Source of the DNA: an uncultured Eubacteriales bacterium
GTDB taxonomy: Bacteria > Bacillota > Clostridia > Christensenellales > Aristaeellaceae
Assembly: GCA_902778995.1 (NCBI GenBank)
Contig: CACYZW010000078.1
Span: forward strand, 1-45,384
Direction of reading: 5' to 3'
DNA length: 45,384 nucleotides
The translations under genes and the position numbers were made by a program. The notes under the pieces were generated by a model. It had not been told where the DNA came from, searched no databases, and was given only the letters and a program-made list of their open reading frames with translations. Below are positions 1 through 8,032 of the stretch, one piece after another. Within the stretch, counting starts at the first letter, position 1, and every line of letters starts with the position of its first letter.

Positions 1-1
1 G

Positions 2-337
2 AAGCGCTTCATGGACGAGGTGGACAAGGCCGGCATCAAGGCCCACATCATGGCGGGCATCATCCCGCTGAAGGCCGCCGGCATGGCCAAATACATGAAT
101 GAAAACGTGCCCGGCATCGCCGTGCCCCAGGACATGATCGACCGCCTGGCCGCGGCCGCCGCCGAGGGCAAGGAGAAGGGCGTCAAAGGCCTGCCCGCGA
201 AACTGGGCATCGAGATGGCCGCCGAGATGATCGCGAAGATCAAGGCCGAGGGCATCTGCGACGGCGTGCACATCATGGCCATCGGCGCGGAAAAGAACGT
301 GCCGACCATCCTGGAAAAGGCCGGCGTGGAGATCTGA
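2..337 (+). CDS. metF: Methylenetetrahydrofolate reductase, C-terminal part (cut by window start)
   Basis: The open frame enters from the left edge and ends in TGA at 335-337, leaving about 111 residues. The stretch around residues 20-45 (AGIIPLKAAGMAKYMNENVPG followed by VPQDMIDRL) and the later GVHIMAIGAEKNVPTILE match the C-terminal barrel strands of MetF-type reductases, which reduce 5,10-methylene-THF to 5-methyl-THF in the cytosol for methionine synthesis or the Wood-Ljungdahl methyl branch. The N-terminal two thirds, including most FAD-contacting residues, lie outside the window, so the flavin site and the type of partner subunit cannot be judged. A hairpin follows directly. The family call is fairly firm; the pathway is inference. 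Confidence 0.85.
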   Translation, partial: KRFMDEVDKAGIKAHIMAGIIPLKAAGMAKYMNENVPGIAVPQDMIDRLAAAAAEGKEKGVKGLPAKLGIEMAAEMIAKIKAEGICDGVHIMAIGAEKNVPTILEKAGVEI

Positions 338-359
338 AATACGATCCCATAGACCCTAT

Positions 360-391
360 AAAGGACCGCTTCATGCTTGAGGCGGTCCTTT
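360..391. terminator. Hairpin between convergent genes
   Basis: AAAGGACCGC at 360-369 pairs with GCGGTCCTTT at 382-391 around a 12-nt loop. It lies between the rightward reductase and the leftward surface-protein gene, so it can serve both directions. The U-tract is short, so efficiency is uncertain. Confidence 0.7.
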
Positions 392-411
392 GATGTGCAT
401 TGCAAACGCGG

Positions 412-3400
412 TCAATTGAGCTTAAAGAGCCCGAACCCGCAATTCTTGGGGTAGACCTGAACATTTTGCACCTTTGATTTCTTGGCAGCCTTTCCCTTTG
501 TGATCCGGGAGGTATAGCTGTACAACTCTTCCAACGTGATCACCTTGTCCCTGTTGGAATCGGCAGGCGTGTTCAGGCCACCAACACCATATGTCAGAGC
601 TGATACAAAGTACGTTGACCTATTGCGGCTTCTCACTTTATACTTAACGAAATAGGCCTCTTCTCCGTAGTCGCACGCGGTAAGTACATAAAACTTGTTC
701 TCTTTTCTCAGTTCTCCTGTGTTGCTGCGTACATCGCCCACATCGACGGCGTTCCCCTGACGGTCGATGTACAGTCCATCGTCTTCGTCAGCAAAAGCGT
801 CTATGGCCGCCCGGTTGAACGCCTTGGCGCGTTTGACCCATTTTGACGCATCGGCTTGCGCGCCATTGTTGGCATAGATGCCCGCGCCGGAACCACAGCT
901 GGCGAGTATCACGATCACCTTGCCCGGTACCTTTTTCAGGGTGCTGGCGAGGGCTGACAGCTTCAAGTAGTCGGACTCTCCCTTGTTTGTTATTTGCAAC
1001 TGCCCGGCTTTCGATTTATCTGTCCCTTCATCGCCATGGCAGCTGATAAAGAAGAGGGACACATCGTTGCTGTCGGCGCCGGAAAAGGTATCTCCGATCA
1101 AACTCAGTACCATTTCTGAACTTTCAACATCGTATTTTGTCGTAACGCTCCATTCCCCGCCGGCTGGCCCTACGATCATTGGCATCGCGCCAATTCCTTT
1201 TAGTAATTTTGTCATTGCCTCGGCATCCTTGCGGAAATTCGGCTCATCACCAGCTTCATAGGTCTTTTCCTGCCCAATGAGCAATGCCCTGTATTTGACG
1301 TCGCTGTTTGGAGCGACCTCAACCTTACACTTTGCCTTTTTCTTGTTCCATGTGTATGCCGTGATGGTGGCGCTTCCCTCTTTCAGCGAAGTCACCATGC
1401 CGTTTTCATCCACGGTGGCCACGGAATTGTTGCTGCTTTTCCACTTTATGATAGCGCCGGAATTCCTGGAAAGGGTGGGCGTCAACACATACGTGTCATA
1501 GGGCCGCATTTTCAGTGTTTTTTTGTCCAGCTTGATACTCGTCGGTTTGGCCTTCACCGTGACCTCACAGGTGGCCTTCTTGCCGTTGAAGGTTTTGACC
1601 GTGATCTTCGCCGTTCCCTGCTTCAGCGCCTTGATTTTGCCGTTGGCATCCACGGAAACAATTTTGGGTTTAGAGCTGCTCCAAGCCAGGTTGGAGTAGC
1701 CCACGATGTTCTCTGCCTTCAGTGTAAAGGGCTCGCCCACGCCCATGGTCAGCTTCTCATGGGAAAGCCATACAGCAGACGGGGCTTTATAGACGGCAAC
1801 AGTGCAGGTCGCCTCCAATCCGTTATAGGTCCGCGCTGTAACGATAACTTCTGTAGTTGTTACCGTTGTATTCTTCCCAACGACCGAACAGACGGAGGTA
1901 TTCAGCACATCAGCATCCGCGACCAAAGAGACCTTTTTTTTGTTACAGGACCAAGTGATGCGGCCTGCGGAACCCTTGGAGAGCTTGGCCGTTAGCTGGT
2001 AGGCTTCACCCTTACCCAACATGAGCTTCGACTTCGACAGCTCGATGGATGTAGGCGCTTTCTTGACCTGAACCTTACAGGTGGCCTTCACGCCCCGATT
2101 CGTGGTGACGGTGATCGTGGTCTTGCCGACGCGCCTGCCGGTAATAACACCATTTCCGTCTACCTCAGCAACATCCGGATTGTAGGAACCAAAGCTGCAG
2201 TCGGAGGCGGGAACGGGGCTGTCGGCGGCGATGAGGGAAGCCGTTTCTTCTACGCCAAGGATAATGACGTTTTTAACATTCAATATCGGCAATTCCGGTT
2301 TCTTCGTATATATGGTCAAGTCCTTGTCAATCTTTATTGCGTCTCCCTTAAAGTCAGTCGGGCTGTAGTATGCTGTATAAGTATAATATGCCCAATAATC
2401 ACTGTTGTCTTTTACCAATGTTCCTTTCTCTATATGTTTGATGAGATAAGGGCATTCACTGACGTCCAGGCTTTTCAAACTGTTGTGGTAACAGAATAGG
2501 TTATTCAGCATTACGCAATTATTGACAATCAAACTGGTCAACTCGTTCCCACTACAGTCAAGATAATCGATATCGGGGCAATTACTCACATTTAGTTCAC
2601 TTAAGAGATTGTCATGACAGAACAATCTTTTCAACTTCGCACAGTCACTCAAATCCAAGCTTTTCAATAAGTTGTCACTACAAAGCAAAAATTGAAGATT
2701 TGCGCAACCCTTCACATTCAGAACATTCAGTTTGTTCTCTGAGCAGTTCAAGGAATAAAGGTTCTGACACGTGGTGACATCAAGGCTCTTCAACTGAGAT
2801 TTTTCACACCAGAGTTGTTTTAAACTCTGACATCCAAGTACATTCAAATGCTCCAATTGATCTGATCCACACACCAAATCCTCCAGATTGACGCAATCGC
2901 TAAAATCCAATGTTGAACATTTGAGGTCTGCACACCACAATGTCACCAGGCTTTCGCAACTACGTACATTCAAGTCTCGAATTTGATTTGAATGACAATC
3001 CAGTGTTGTCAATTTCAGGCAACCGTTCAAATTCAGGTGTTCAATCAAGTTTCCCCCACACGCTATTTCCTCAATATTTGGGCACCCGCTTACATCCAAA
3101 TCAACCAGCTGATTGTCCCAACACTCTAAACTTGTCAGTTTCTGACATTGTCCCACTATTAAACTTGTCAGCAGATTACCGGAGCAATCTAATGACGTTA
3201 AACTCGCGCATTTGCTCACATCCAGGCTTTTTATAGAACAGTATGTACATTCCAATTTCTTCAGATTTTTAAAATATTCTATACCCTGAACAGAGTATAT
3301 ATGTCTTTTATTTAAGGAAATCTCCGTTATGCTGTTAATCTCATCAATTGACAATATCCCGTCATTGTTTCTGTCAAAGTATATCCGGACATAATAATCC

Positions 3401-3771
3401 CTGAATTCAGAGTCTGGAAAATGCGTCTCGTCGATGGGAACATCTTCCTCCACGTTCGCCTCGGGTTTCGCGGCGGCAGTCTCATCCGACATTTCCACCG
3501 TTTCATCGGTAAGCTCGATCCAGAGGTCCTCCTGCCTGATATCATCTGATAGTGCCAAATCGTCCCCGACTTCCAATGCGAGATCGTCGAGGTCCGCCCC
3601 TGCGTCGTCCAGTTTAAGCTCCAACACTTGTTCGTCCTCGGGCAGTTCGATTTGCACAGTGTCATCCAGCAGTTGTTCGTTCAGTTCAAGCGACTCTGCC
3701 CCCGCCAGAGTCACTGAAGCAAACATCACGCAAAGCGCAAGCAACAGGGGCATCACTCGATTCCAATTCAT
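412..3771 (-). CDS. Secreted LRR / Big2 (Ig-like) protein with C-terminal caspase-like peptidase domain
   Basis: About 1119 residues from ATG 3771, which follows AAAGGAGG at 7-8 nt; the open frame continues upstream through a tandem repeat but without a ribosome site. Residues 1-25 form a Sec signal peptide ending near AGA-ES. Next come a strongly acidic stretch (to about 110), an EF-hand-like segment (DRNNDGILSIDEI), about a dozen 21-residue leucine-rich repeats with LDVSxC cores, then four Big2-type Ig domains, and from about residue 845 a caspase-like fold starting YRALLIG. The predicted dyad is His in FFISCHGDEG and Cys in ILASCGSG. A second calcium-type loop (ADSNRDKVITLEEL) sits near the C-terminus. 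Repeat-bearing secreted proteins of this kind usually mediate surface contact; proteolytic activity is inferred from the dyad only. The N-terminal EF-hand/LRR half resembles the two shorter LRR genes at 9.5-11.7 kb. Confidence 0.85.
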   Translation of the reverse strand: MNWNRVMPLLLALCVMFASVTLAGAESLELNEQLLDDTVQIELPEDEQVLELKLDDAGADLDDLALEVGDDLALSDDIRQEDLWIELTDETVEMSDETAAAKPEANVEEDVPIDETHFPDSEFRDYYVRIYFDRNNDGILSIDEINSITEISLNKRHIYSVQGIEYFKNLKKLECTYCSIKSLDVSKCASLTSLDCSGNLLTSLIVGQCQKLTSLECWDNQLVDLDVSGCPNIEEIACGGNLIEHLNLNGCLKLTTLDCHSNQIRDLNVRSCESLVTLWCADLKCSTLDFSDCVNLEDLVCGSDQLEHLNVLGCQSLKQLWCEKSQLKSLDVTTCQNLYSLNCSENKLNVLNVKGCANLQFLLCSDNLLKSLDLSDCAKLKRLFCHDNLLSELNVSNCPDIDYLDCSGNELTSLIVNNCVMLNNLFCYHNSLKSLDVSECPYLIKHIEKGTLVKDNSDYWAYYTYTAYYSPTDFKGDAIKIDKDLTIYTKKPELPILNVKNVIILGVEETASLIAADSPVPASDCSFGSYNPDVAEVDGNGVITGRRVGKTTITVTTNRGVKATCKVQVKKAPTSIELSKSKLMLGKGEAYQLTAKLSKGSAGRITWSCNKKKVSLVADADVLNTSVCSVVGKNTTVTTTEVIVTARTYNGLEATCTVAVYKAPSAVWLSHEKLTMGVGEPFTLKAENIVGYSNLAWSSSKPKIVSVDANGKIKALKQGTAKITVKTFNGKKATCEVTVKAKPTSIKLDKKTLKMRPYDTYVLTPTLSRNSGAIIKWKSSNNSVATVDENGMVTSLKEGSATITAYTWNKKKAKCKVEVAPNSDVKYRALLIGQEKTYEAGDEPNFRKDAEAMTKLLKGIGAMPMIVGPAGGEWSVTTKYDVESSEMVLSLIGDTFSGADSNDVSLFFISCHGDEGTDKSKAGQLQITNKGESDYLKLSALASTLKKVPGKVIVILASCGSGAGIYANNGAQADASKWVKRAKAFNRAAIDAFADEDDGLYIDRQGNAVDVGDVRSNTGELRKENKFYVLTACDYGEEAYFVKYKVRSRNRSTYFVSALTYGVGGLNTPADSNRDKVITLEELYSYTSRITKGKAAKKSKVQNVQVYPKNCGFGLFKLN

Positions 3772-3792
3772 GGAGCACCCTCCTTTTGTGTT

Positions 3793-3828
3793 CTGCGGAC
3801 TTCCGCCCATCTGCGGACTTCCGCCCAT
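3793..3828. repeat. Two perfect 18-bp tandem repeats in the leader of the caspase-like gene
   Basis: The 18-mer CTGCGGACTTCCGCCCAT occurs at 3793-3810 and 3811-3828 and is followed by a degenerate third unit (CTGCGAATTGCCGCAT). It lies between the promoter and the ribosome site of the leftward gene, so it is in the 5' untranslated RNA. Each unit contains GCGGA...TCCGC self-complementarity. A role in regulation or phase variation is possible but not shown. Confidence 0.8.
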
Positions 3829-3867
3829 CTGCGAATTGCCGCATATTATTTTTCAGCCAACTTAAAT

Positions 3868-3896
3868 ATTATATATAATTTAATTCACACTGTCAA
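3868..3896 (-). promoter_or_regulatory. Consensus sigma-70 promoter for the caspase-like protein gene
   Basis: Reading leftward, TTGACA (3896-3891) and TATAAT (3873-3868) are separated by exactly 17 nt, a perfect match to the housekeeping consensus in an AT-rich spacer. It implies strong constitutive transcription and a leader of about 90 nt that contains the 18-bp repeats. Confidence 0.85.
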
Positions 3897-3915
3897 TATC
3901 TGCAAATAAACAGAC

Positions 3916-3944
3916 TTGCATCCTCCGACGATCCGCTGTACAAT
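3916..3944 (+). promoter_or_regulatory. Sigma-70 promoter for threonine aldolase
   Basis: TTGCAT at 3916-3921 and TACAAT at 3939-3944 with a 17-nt spacer. It is divergent from, and only about 20 bp from, the promoter of the caspase-like gene. Confidence 0.75.
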
Positions 3945-3987
3945 AGCATTAGATTATATACAATCAAACTGGAGGAAAGGATATTCC

Positions 3988-5025
3988 ATGACAAACGACA
4001 GGCTCTTCTTCGCCTCCGACTACATGGAGGGCGCGCACCCCGCCATAATGAAACGGCTGGCGGAGACCAATATGGAACACACCGCGGGCTACGGCCTGGA
4101 CGAATACTCCGAGCGCGCGCGGGAAAAGATCCGCGCCGCCTGCAATGCCCCGGAGGCCGCCGTATACTTCCTCGTCGGCGGCACCCAGACCAACGCCACC
4201 GTGATCGACGCGCTGCTGCGCCCCTGGCAGGGCGTGGTCGCCGCCGAGACCGGCCACATCGCCGTGCACGAGGCCGGGGCCATCGAATTTGGCGGCCACA
4301 AGGTGCTGACGCTGCCCCAGAGGGACGGCAAAATCACCGCCGCGCAGGTCGAGCGCTGCGTCGAGGCCTGGCGGCAGGACGACAACCGGGCGCACACGGT
4401 CATGCCCGGCATGGTGTACCTCTCCCAGCCCACCGAGTACGGCACGCTGTATTCCCTGGAGGAGCTGGAAGCCCTCAGCGCCGTCTGCCGCAGTGCGGAT
4501 ATGCGCCTGTACGTGGACGGCGCGCGGCTGGCCTACGCCCTGGCGACCCCCGAAAACGACGTGACGCTTCCCGACCTCGCCCGGCTGTGCGACGCCTTCT
4601 ACATCGGCGGCACCAAGTGCGGCGCGCTGCTGGGCGAGGCGGTGGTGTTCCCGAAGCCCGCCATCGCGCCCCACTTCTTCACCATCGTCAAGCAGCACGG
4701 CGCGCTGCTGGCCAAGGGCCGCGTCGCCGGAATACAGTTCGACGCGCTCTTTACCGACGGGCTGTACGGCGAGGTCGGCAGGAACGCCATCGGCGCGGCG
4801 GACCGCATCCGCGCGGCGCTGGTCGCGAAGGGCTACGCCCAGCCCTTCGTCGCGCCCACGAACCAGATCTTCGTCGCCCTGTGCCCCGAAAGGGCAAAGG
4901 CCCTCTCCGAGCGCGTGGAGATGGGCTTCTGGGAGAACCTTTCCGACGGGCGCGTGGTCATGCGCATCGCCACCAGCTGGGCGACCACGGCTGAGGATGT
5001 GGACAGGCTGATCGAGGCGCTTTGA
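3988..5025 (+). CDS. ltaE: Low-specificity threonine aldolase
   Basis: 345 residues from ATG 3988, which follows GGAGGAAAGG at 3971-3980; the open frame extends further 5' but across the promoter. It is a PLP enzyme of the beta-eliminating lyase/aldolase fold, cleaving threonine and allo-threonine to glycine and acetaldehyde in the cytosol. Family marks are the N-terminal FASDYMEGAHPAIM segment, the HIAVHEAGAIEF block, LYVDGARLAYAL (PLP-contacting Asp), and the Schiff-base Lys near residue 209 in FYIGGTKCGALLGE. The length is normal for the family. It is a single-gene unit between its own promoter and a long hairpin. Substrate stereospecificity cannot be read from sequence. Confidence 0.92.
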   Translation: MTNDRLFFASDYMEGAHPAIMKRLAETNMEHTAGYGLDEYSERAREKIRAACNAPEAAVYFLVGGTQTNATVIDALLRPWQGVVAAETGHIAVHEAGAIEFGGHKVLTLPQRDGKITAAQVERCVEAWRQDDNRAHTVMPGMVYLSQPTEYGTLYSLEELEALSAVCRSADMRLYVDGARLAYALATPENDVTLPDLARLCDAFYIGGTKCGALLGEAVVFPKPAIAPHFFTIVKQHGALLAKGRVAGIQFDALFTDGLYGEVGRNAIGAADRIRAALVAKGYAQPFVAPTNQIFVALCPERAKALSERVEMGFWENLSDGRVVMRIATSWATTAEDVDRLIEAL

Positions 5026-5031
5026 GCGTCA

Positions 5032-5079
5032 ATCATGCAATGAACCGGCGACATGCCTGTCGTCGGTTCATTGCATGAT
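5032..5079. terminator. Long hairpin terminator between ltaE and the HAD gene
   Basis: A 22-bp stem (5032-5053 with 5058-5079, one G-U pair) closes a 4-nt loop. The arms contain CAATGAACCG / CGGTTCATTG, the same bases that flank the long hairpin after dapF at 13925-13980. It separates two convergent genes and can act both ways. Confidence 0.8.
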
Positions 5080-5083
5080 ATAA

Positions 5084-5734
5084 TTACATCAATTCTTCAT
5101 AATCCCGTATGTACACGTCCGCCAGGGCCTTGATGGCCTCCCGGTCGGCCATCTGGGTATCGTCCTCTATGGCGCACACCCGCAGGCCGCAGGCCTTGGC
5201 CGATTCCATGGCGTACAGCGCGTCCTCGAACACCCAGCAGCGCTCCCGGCGCGCCCCCAGGCGCGCGAGCAGGGCGTCGAAATACTCAGGCTTGTCCTTT
5301 GTGTGTTCCCCCTCGTAATTATCCGTGACAAAATCAAAGTAATCCAATATCCCAAGCCGGCGCAGGCCGTTGCGGGCGTAGCGCCTGGGTGAACCGGTGG
5401 CCACGCACATGCGGATCCCCTCGCCCTTCAGCCTTTCCAGAAAGGGGCGCACGGAGGGACACTTCAGCTGCGCGTCGAATAAATAGTGGCGGTTCATGTA
5501 CCCCTCCAGCTCCGTGACCACCGCCTTCTTATCCATCTGCAAACCGCTTTGCCCGACGACCCCCATCACCAGCTTGCGGGACGAGGTCTTGAACATCCGG
5601 GTCAGCAGCTCGTCCGGGACGGGCATTTGATGGGCCAGCATGAATTCCAGCGTGGTAAAGCGCCAATAGGGCATGGTGTCCAGCAGGGTGCCGTCCATGT
5701 CGAATATGGCGGCGTCAAAATCATAGTTGAACAT
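5084..5734 (-). CDS. HAD-superfamily hydrolase, beta-phosphoglucomutase-like phosphatase
   Basis: 216 residues from ATG 5734. Motif I is FDMDGTLLDT (nucleophile Asp12, general acid Asp14), motif II is CVATGSP, motif III is the Lys in HTKDKPEYF, and motif IV is VFEDALYAMESA. The long helical cap between residues 20 and 90 places it in subfamily IA, which covers beta-phosphoglucomutases and small sugar-phosphate or phosphoglycolate phosphatases. The substrate is not predictable. The start lies 1 nt after the stop of the upstream alaX-like gene, with AAGGAAAG upstream, so the two are translationally coupled. A longer open frame upstream only re-reads the alaX end. Confidence 0.88.
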   Translation of the reverse strand: MFNYDFDAAIFDMDGTLLDTMPYWRFTTLEFMLAHQMPVPDELLTRMFKTSSRKLVMGVVGQSGLQMDKKAVVTELEGYMNRHYLFDAQLKCPSVRPFLERLKGEGIRMCVATGSPRRYARNGLRRLGILDYFDFVTDNYEGEHTKDKPEYFDALLARLGARRERCWVFEDALYAMESAKACGLRVCAIEDDTQMADREAIKALADVYIRDYEELM

Positions 5735-5735
5735 A

Positions 5736-6935
5736 TTAACTTTCCTTGATTCTTCTCTCCGCGTCGTACAGGATCTCAACTGGCCCGCCGCCCTGGGCGA
5801 AGTCCGGCCTGCCGCCGCCCTTGCCACCCAGGGGCCTGGCCGCGTCGGACAGCAGCCTACCCATGTGGAGGTCCACATCGGCGGAGCGGGCGAACACGAA
5901 CACGGCGCGCCCCTCCCCCGCGTCCGCGCCCAGCAGCGCCACGACGCCGGGGCGCTTTATAAGATGTGAGGCGGCGTCCCTGACGAGATTTGCGTCCCCC
6001 GTCAGCATATGCGCGATCACCGCCGCGCCGCCCGGCATGCGCGGCGCGGTCTCGACCATCGCCTCCAGCTCCCGCAGGGCGTTCTCCCGGCGCAGGCGGT
6101 TCAATTCGAGATTCGCCGCCTTCAGCGCCTCCTGCATGGCGGCGACGTGGGCCGCGAGGTTGTCCGTGGCGGTCGACAGCAGCGCCGCAGCCTCGTGGGC
6201 GCAGTCGTACATGGCCTGGTAGTCCCTCAGCGCCCGCATGCCGGCCACGAAGCTGACCCGCATCTTGCCCCGCGCCGGGGCGACGCCCAGTATCTTCACC
6301 AGGCCCAGCTGACCCGCCGTGGCGGGATGGGTGCCGCCGCAGGCCACCATCTCATCCTCGCCGATGGCGACAATGCGCACGTGCTCCGATACCGTCGGGG
6401 GCTTGCGCAGGGGCAGCGCCTTTAATTCATCCGGGTCCGGGAACCAGCAGCGGACGGGCACGTCCCGCTGGACGCGCGCGTTCACGTCCGCTTCCACCCG
6501 CCGGATGTCCTCCGGGCCGATGCGGGTGACGCCCTCTGGCATCGCCACGTCGATGGTGGAGACATCGCCGCTGATGTGCAGCCCGATGGTCACGCCGCCC
6601 AGCAGCCGCCACAGGGCGCTGGCGATCATGTGGTCGGCGGCGTGCTGCTGCATGTGGTCGAAGCGCCGGGGCCAGTCGATGCGCCCGTGCACCGCCTCCC
6701 CCACGGTCAGCGGCGCGTCGGTCAGGTGCCACACGTCGCCGTCCTCGTCCACGTTCACGTCCAGCACATTGGCCTCGTTCAGCGTGCCCGTGTCGTAGGG
6801 CTGTCCGCCGGAGGTGGGATAAAAAGCGCTGCGGTCCAGCCGCACCTGAAAGCCGCCCTCACAGGGCGCGCATTCGGTCACCACCGCGTCGAATTCGGTG
6901 AGATATGCGTCGTCGTAGTAAAGTCGTTCCGTCAT
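5736..6935 (-). CDS. Alanyl-tRNA editing protein, AlaX long form with DHHA1 tail
   Basis: 399 residues. The N-terminal SAFYPTSGGQPYDTGTL segment, the zinc motif HMQQHAADH near residues 93-101 and the CGGTH motif near 197-201 are those of the alanyl-tRNA synthetase editing domain, which hydrolyses mischarged Ser-tRNA(Ala) or Gly-tRNA(Ala). After a coiled segment (about 235-285) the C-terminus has GGKGGGRPDFAQGGG, typical of DHHA1. The length and domain order fit AlaX-L (AlaX-II), a free-standing trans-editing enzyme without an aminoacylation domain. ATG 6935 is preceded by GGAG at about 9 nt. It forms a two-gene unit with the HAD hydrolase. Confidence 0.92.
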   Translation of the reverse strand: MTERLYYDDAYLTEFDAVVTECAPCEGGFQVRLDRSAFYPTSGGQPYDTGTLNEANVLDVNVDEDGDVWHLTDAPLTVGEAVHGRIDWPRRFDHMQQHAADHMIASALWRLLGGVTIGLHISGDVSTIDVAMPEGVTRIGPEDIRRVEADVNARVQRDVPVRCWFPDPDELKALPLRKPPTVSEHVRIVAIGEDEMVACGGTHPATAGQLGLVKILGVAPARGKMRVSFVAGMRALRDYQAMYDCAHEAAALLSTATDNLAAHVAAMQEALKAANLELNRLRRENALRELEAMVETAPRMPGGAAVIAHMLTGDANLVRDAASHLIKRPGVVALLGADAGEGRAVFVFARSADVDLHMGRLLSDAARPLGGKGGGRPDFAQGGGPVEILYDAERRIKES

Positions 6936-6984
6936 GTTATCACGCTCCGCATACTATCATAGCGGAAAATGAAGCGAAGCGCAA

Positions 6985-7038
6985 GAAAAAAATAGGGACG
7001 GTCCGCGCAAATCCCATTGGAAATGCGCTGACCGTCCC
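6985..7038 (-). terminator. Terminator of the CobW-gene unit
   Basis: Reading leftward, GGGACGGTCxGCGCA (7038-7024) pairs with TGCGCGGACCGTCCC (7009-6995) and is followed by TATTTTTTTCTT (6994 downwards). It is a classical rho-independent site ending the transcript of the two CobW-type genes. Confidence 0.88.
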
Positions 7039-7072
7039 GATTCGTATAAACAGGGCAGTATTTACTCCGTTC

Positions 7073-8014
7073 TCAGTTGAAGTACACCAGTTCTTCCTTG
7101 GGCGGGTTTGCCTTCGTCACCTTTTCCTCGATCAAAATGATGGCGTCGGTATTGTGCAGGGGGCTGAAGCTCTTTTCCACCTTCGCGTCCAGGAAGATCC
7201 AGTCGTTGGTCTTGGGCGGCTCGCCCTTGAACTGGCACAGGAAGCCGATGCCGCCGATGTCCTCGGCGCAGCAGGTCATCACATGGCGGCCGAACACGTA
7301 GCAGTTCTTGGGCATGTCCTGCATGCGGAAGGCCCGGCCCCGGGCGTGAATCCGCTTGCCGTCGTAGCGCTCCGGATGCTCCAGGGCGTCCAGGTAGAAG
7401 GTGCCGAAGTCCTCGTCGCCGATGTTCACCGGGTCGGCCTTCACGTCGTAGGGCAGGTCCTCGTCGGACACGCCGTCGTCGGTGGTGCCGTCCAGGTTTT
7501 CAAAGAAGATGCGGGTGCCGCTGTTCAGGCCCTTCACCGCCCGCCGCCAGGGGCTCTTGCGGCTGGTTTCGTCGCAGCGGTTGAAGATCACCAGGTCGGC
7601 CTCCTTCAACCCGTCCGCCATGTACTTGCGCATATTCTTCAGATACATCTCGAAGGTGGAGGCGTCCACCAGGTCGATGATCTGCGCCAGGGCCCAGCTG
7701 TCCGGCTTCTCGGCGTCATACAGCGTCTGGAGCAGCCATGTGGCGTTGTATTCGATGATGACCCGCTCGGGCTGGTGCTCCCGGTTCATGCGCAGCAGGC
7801 GCTTGCCGGCGATCTGCTTGGGGTCGTCCAGGTTCAGCAGCGTGGCGTTGCCCTTTTTCAGCGCCTCGGGGTCGTATTCCTCCTCCCCCTCCTCGCAGCA
7901 CAGCAGCAGCGTCCGCTCGCCCTCGCTGAAGCCCTCGTCGGTCAGCATGTCGGTGATAAAGCGGGTCTTTCCGGCCCCCAAAAAGCCGGTGATGATGTAT
8001 ACGGGTACGTTCAT
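7073..8014 (-). CDS. CobW/G3E-family GTPase fused to a DUF1980-like domain
   Basis: 313 residues. The N-terminal half is a G3E P-loop GTPase with Walker A GFLGAGKT at about residues 9-16, switch-region RVIIEYNAT in place of the usual EPSG motif, and NRCDE as the NKxD-like base motif. It lacks the CxCC metal motif of zinc-metallochaperone members and has LLLCCEEGEEEYD instead. From about residue 225 the sequence changes to HARGRAFRM...NCYVFGRHVMTCCAEDIGGIGFLC, which resembles the C-terminal domain of DUF1980/TIGR03943 proteins that pair with YcgR-type permeases. The start follows AGGGAG 18 nt after the neighbouring CobW gene, so they are co-transcribed. A metal-trafficking role is inferred from the neighbour and the family. 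Confidence 0.82.
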   Translation of the reverse strand: MNVPVYIITGFLGAGKTRFITDMLTDEGFSEGERTLLLCCEEGEEEYDPEALKKGNATLLNLDDPKQIAGKRLLRMNREHQPERVIIEYNATWLLQTLYDAEKPDSWALAQIIDLVDASTFEMYLKNMRKYMADGLKEADLVIFNRCDETSRKSPWRRAVKGLNSGTRIFFENLDGTTDDGVSDEDLPYDVKADPVNIGDEDFGTFYLDALEHPERYDGKRIHARGRAFRMQDMPKNCYVFGRHVMTCCAEDIGGIGFLCQFKGEPPKTNDWIFLDAKVEKSFSPLHNTDAIILIEEKVTKANPPKEELVYFN

Positions 8015-8032
8015 GGTCTGTTATACTCCCTG

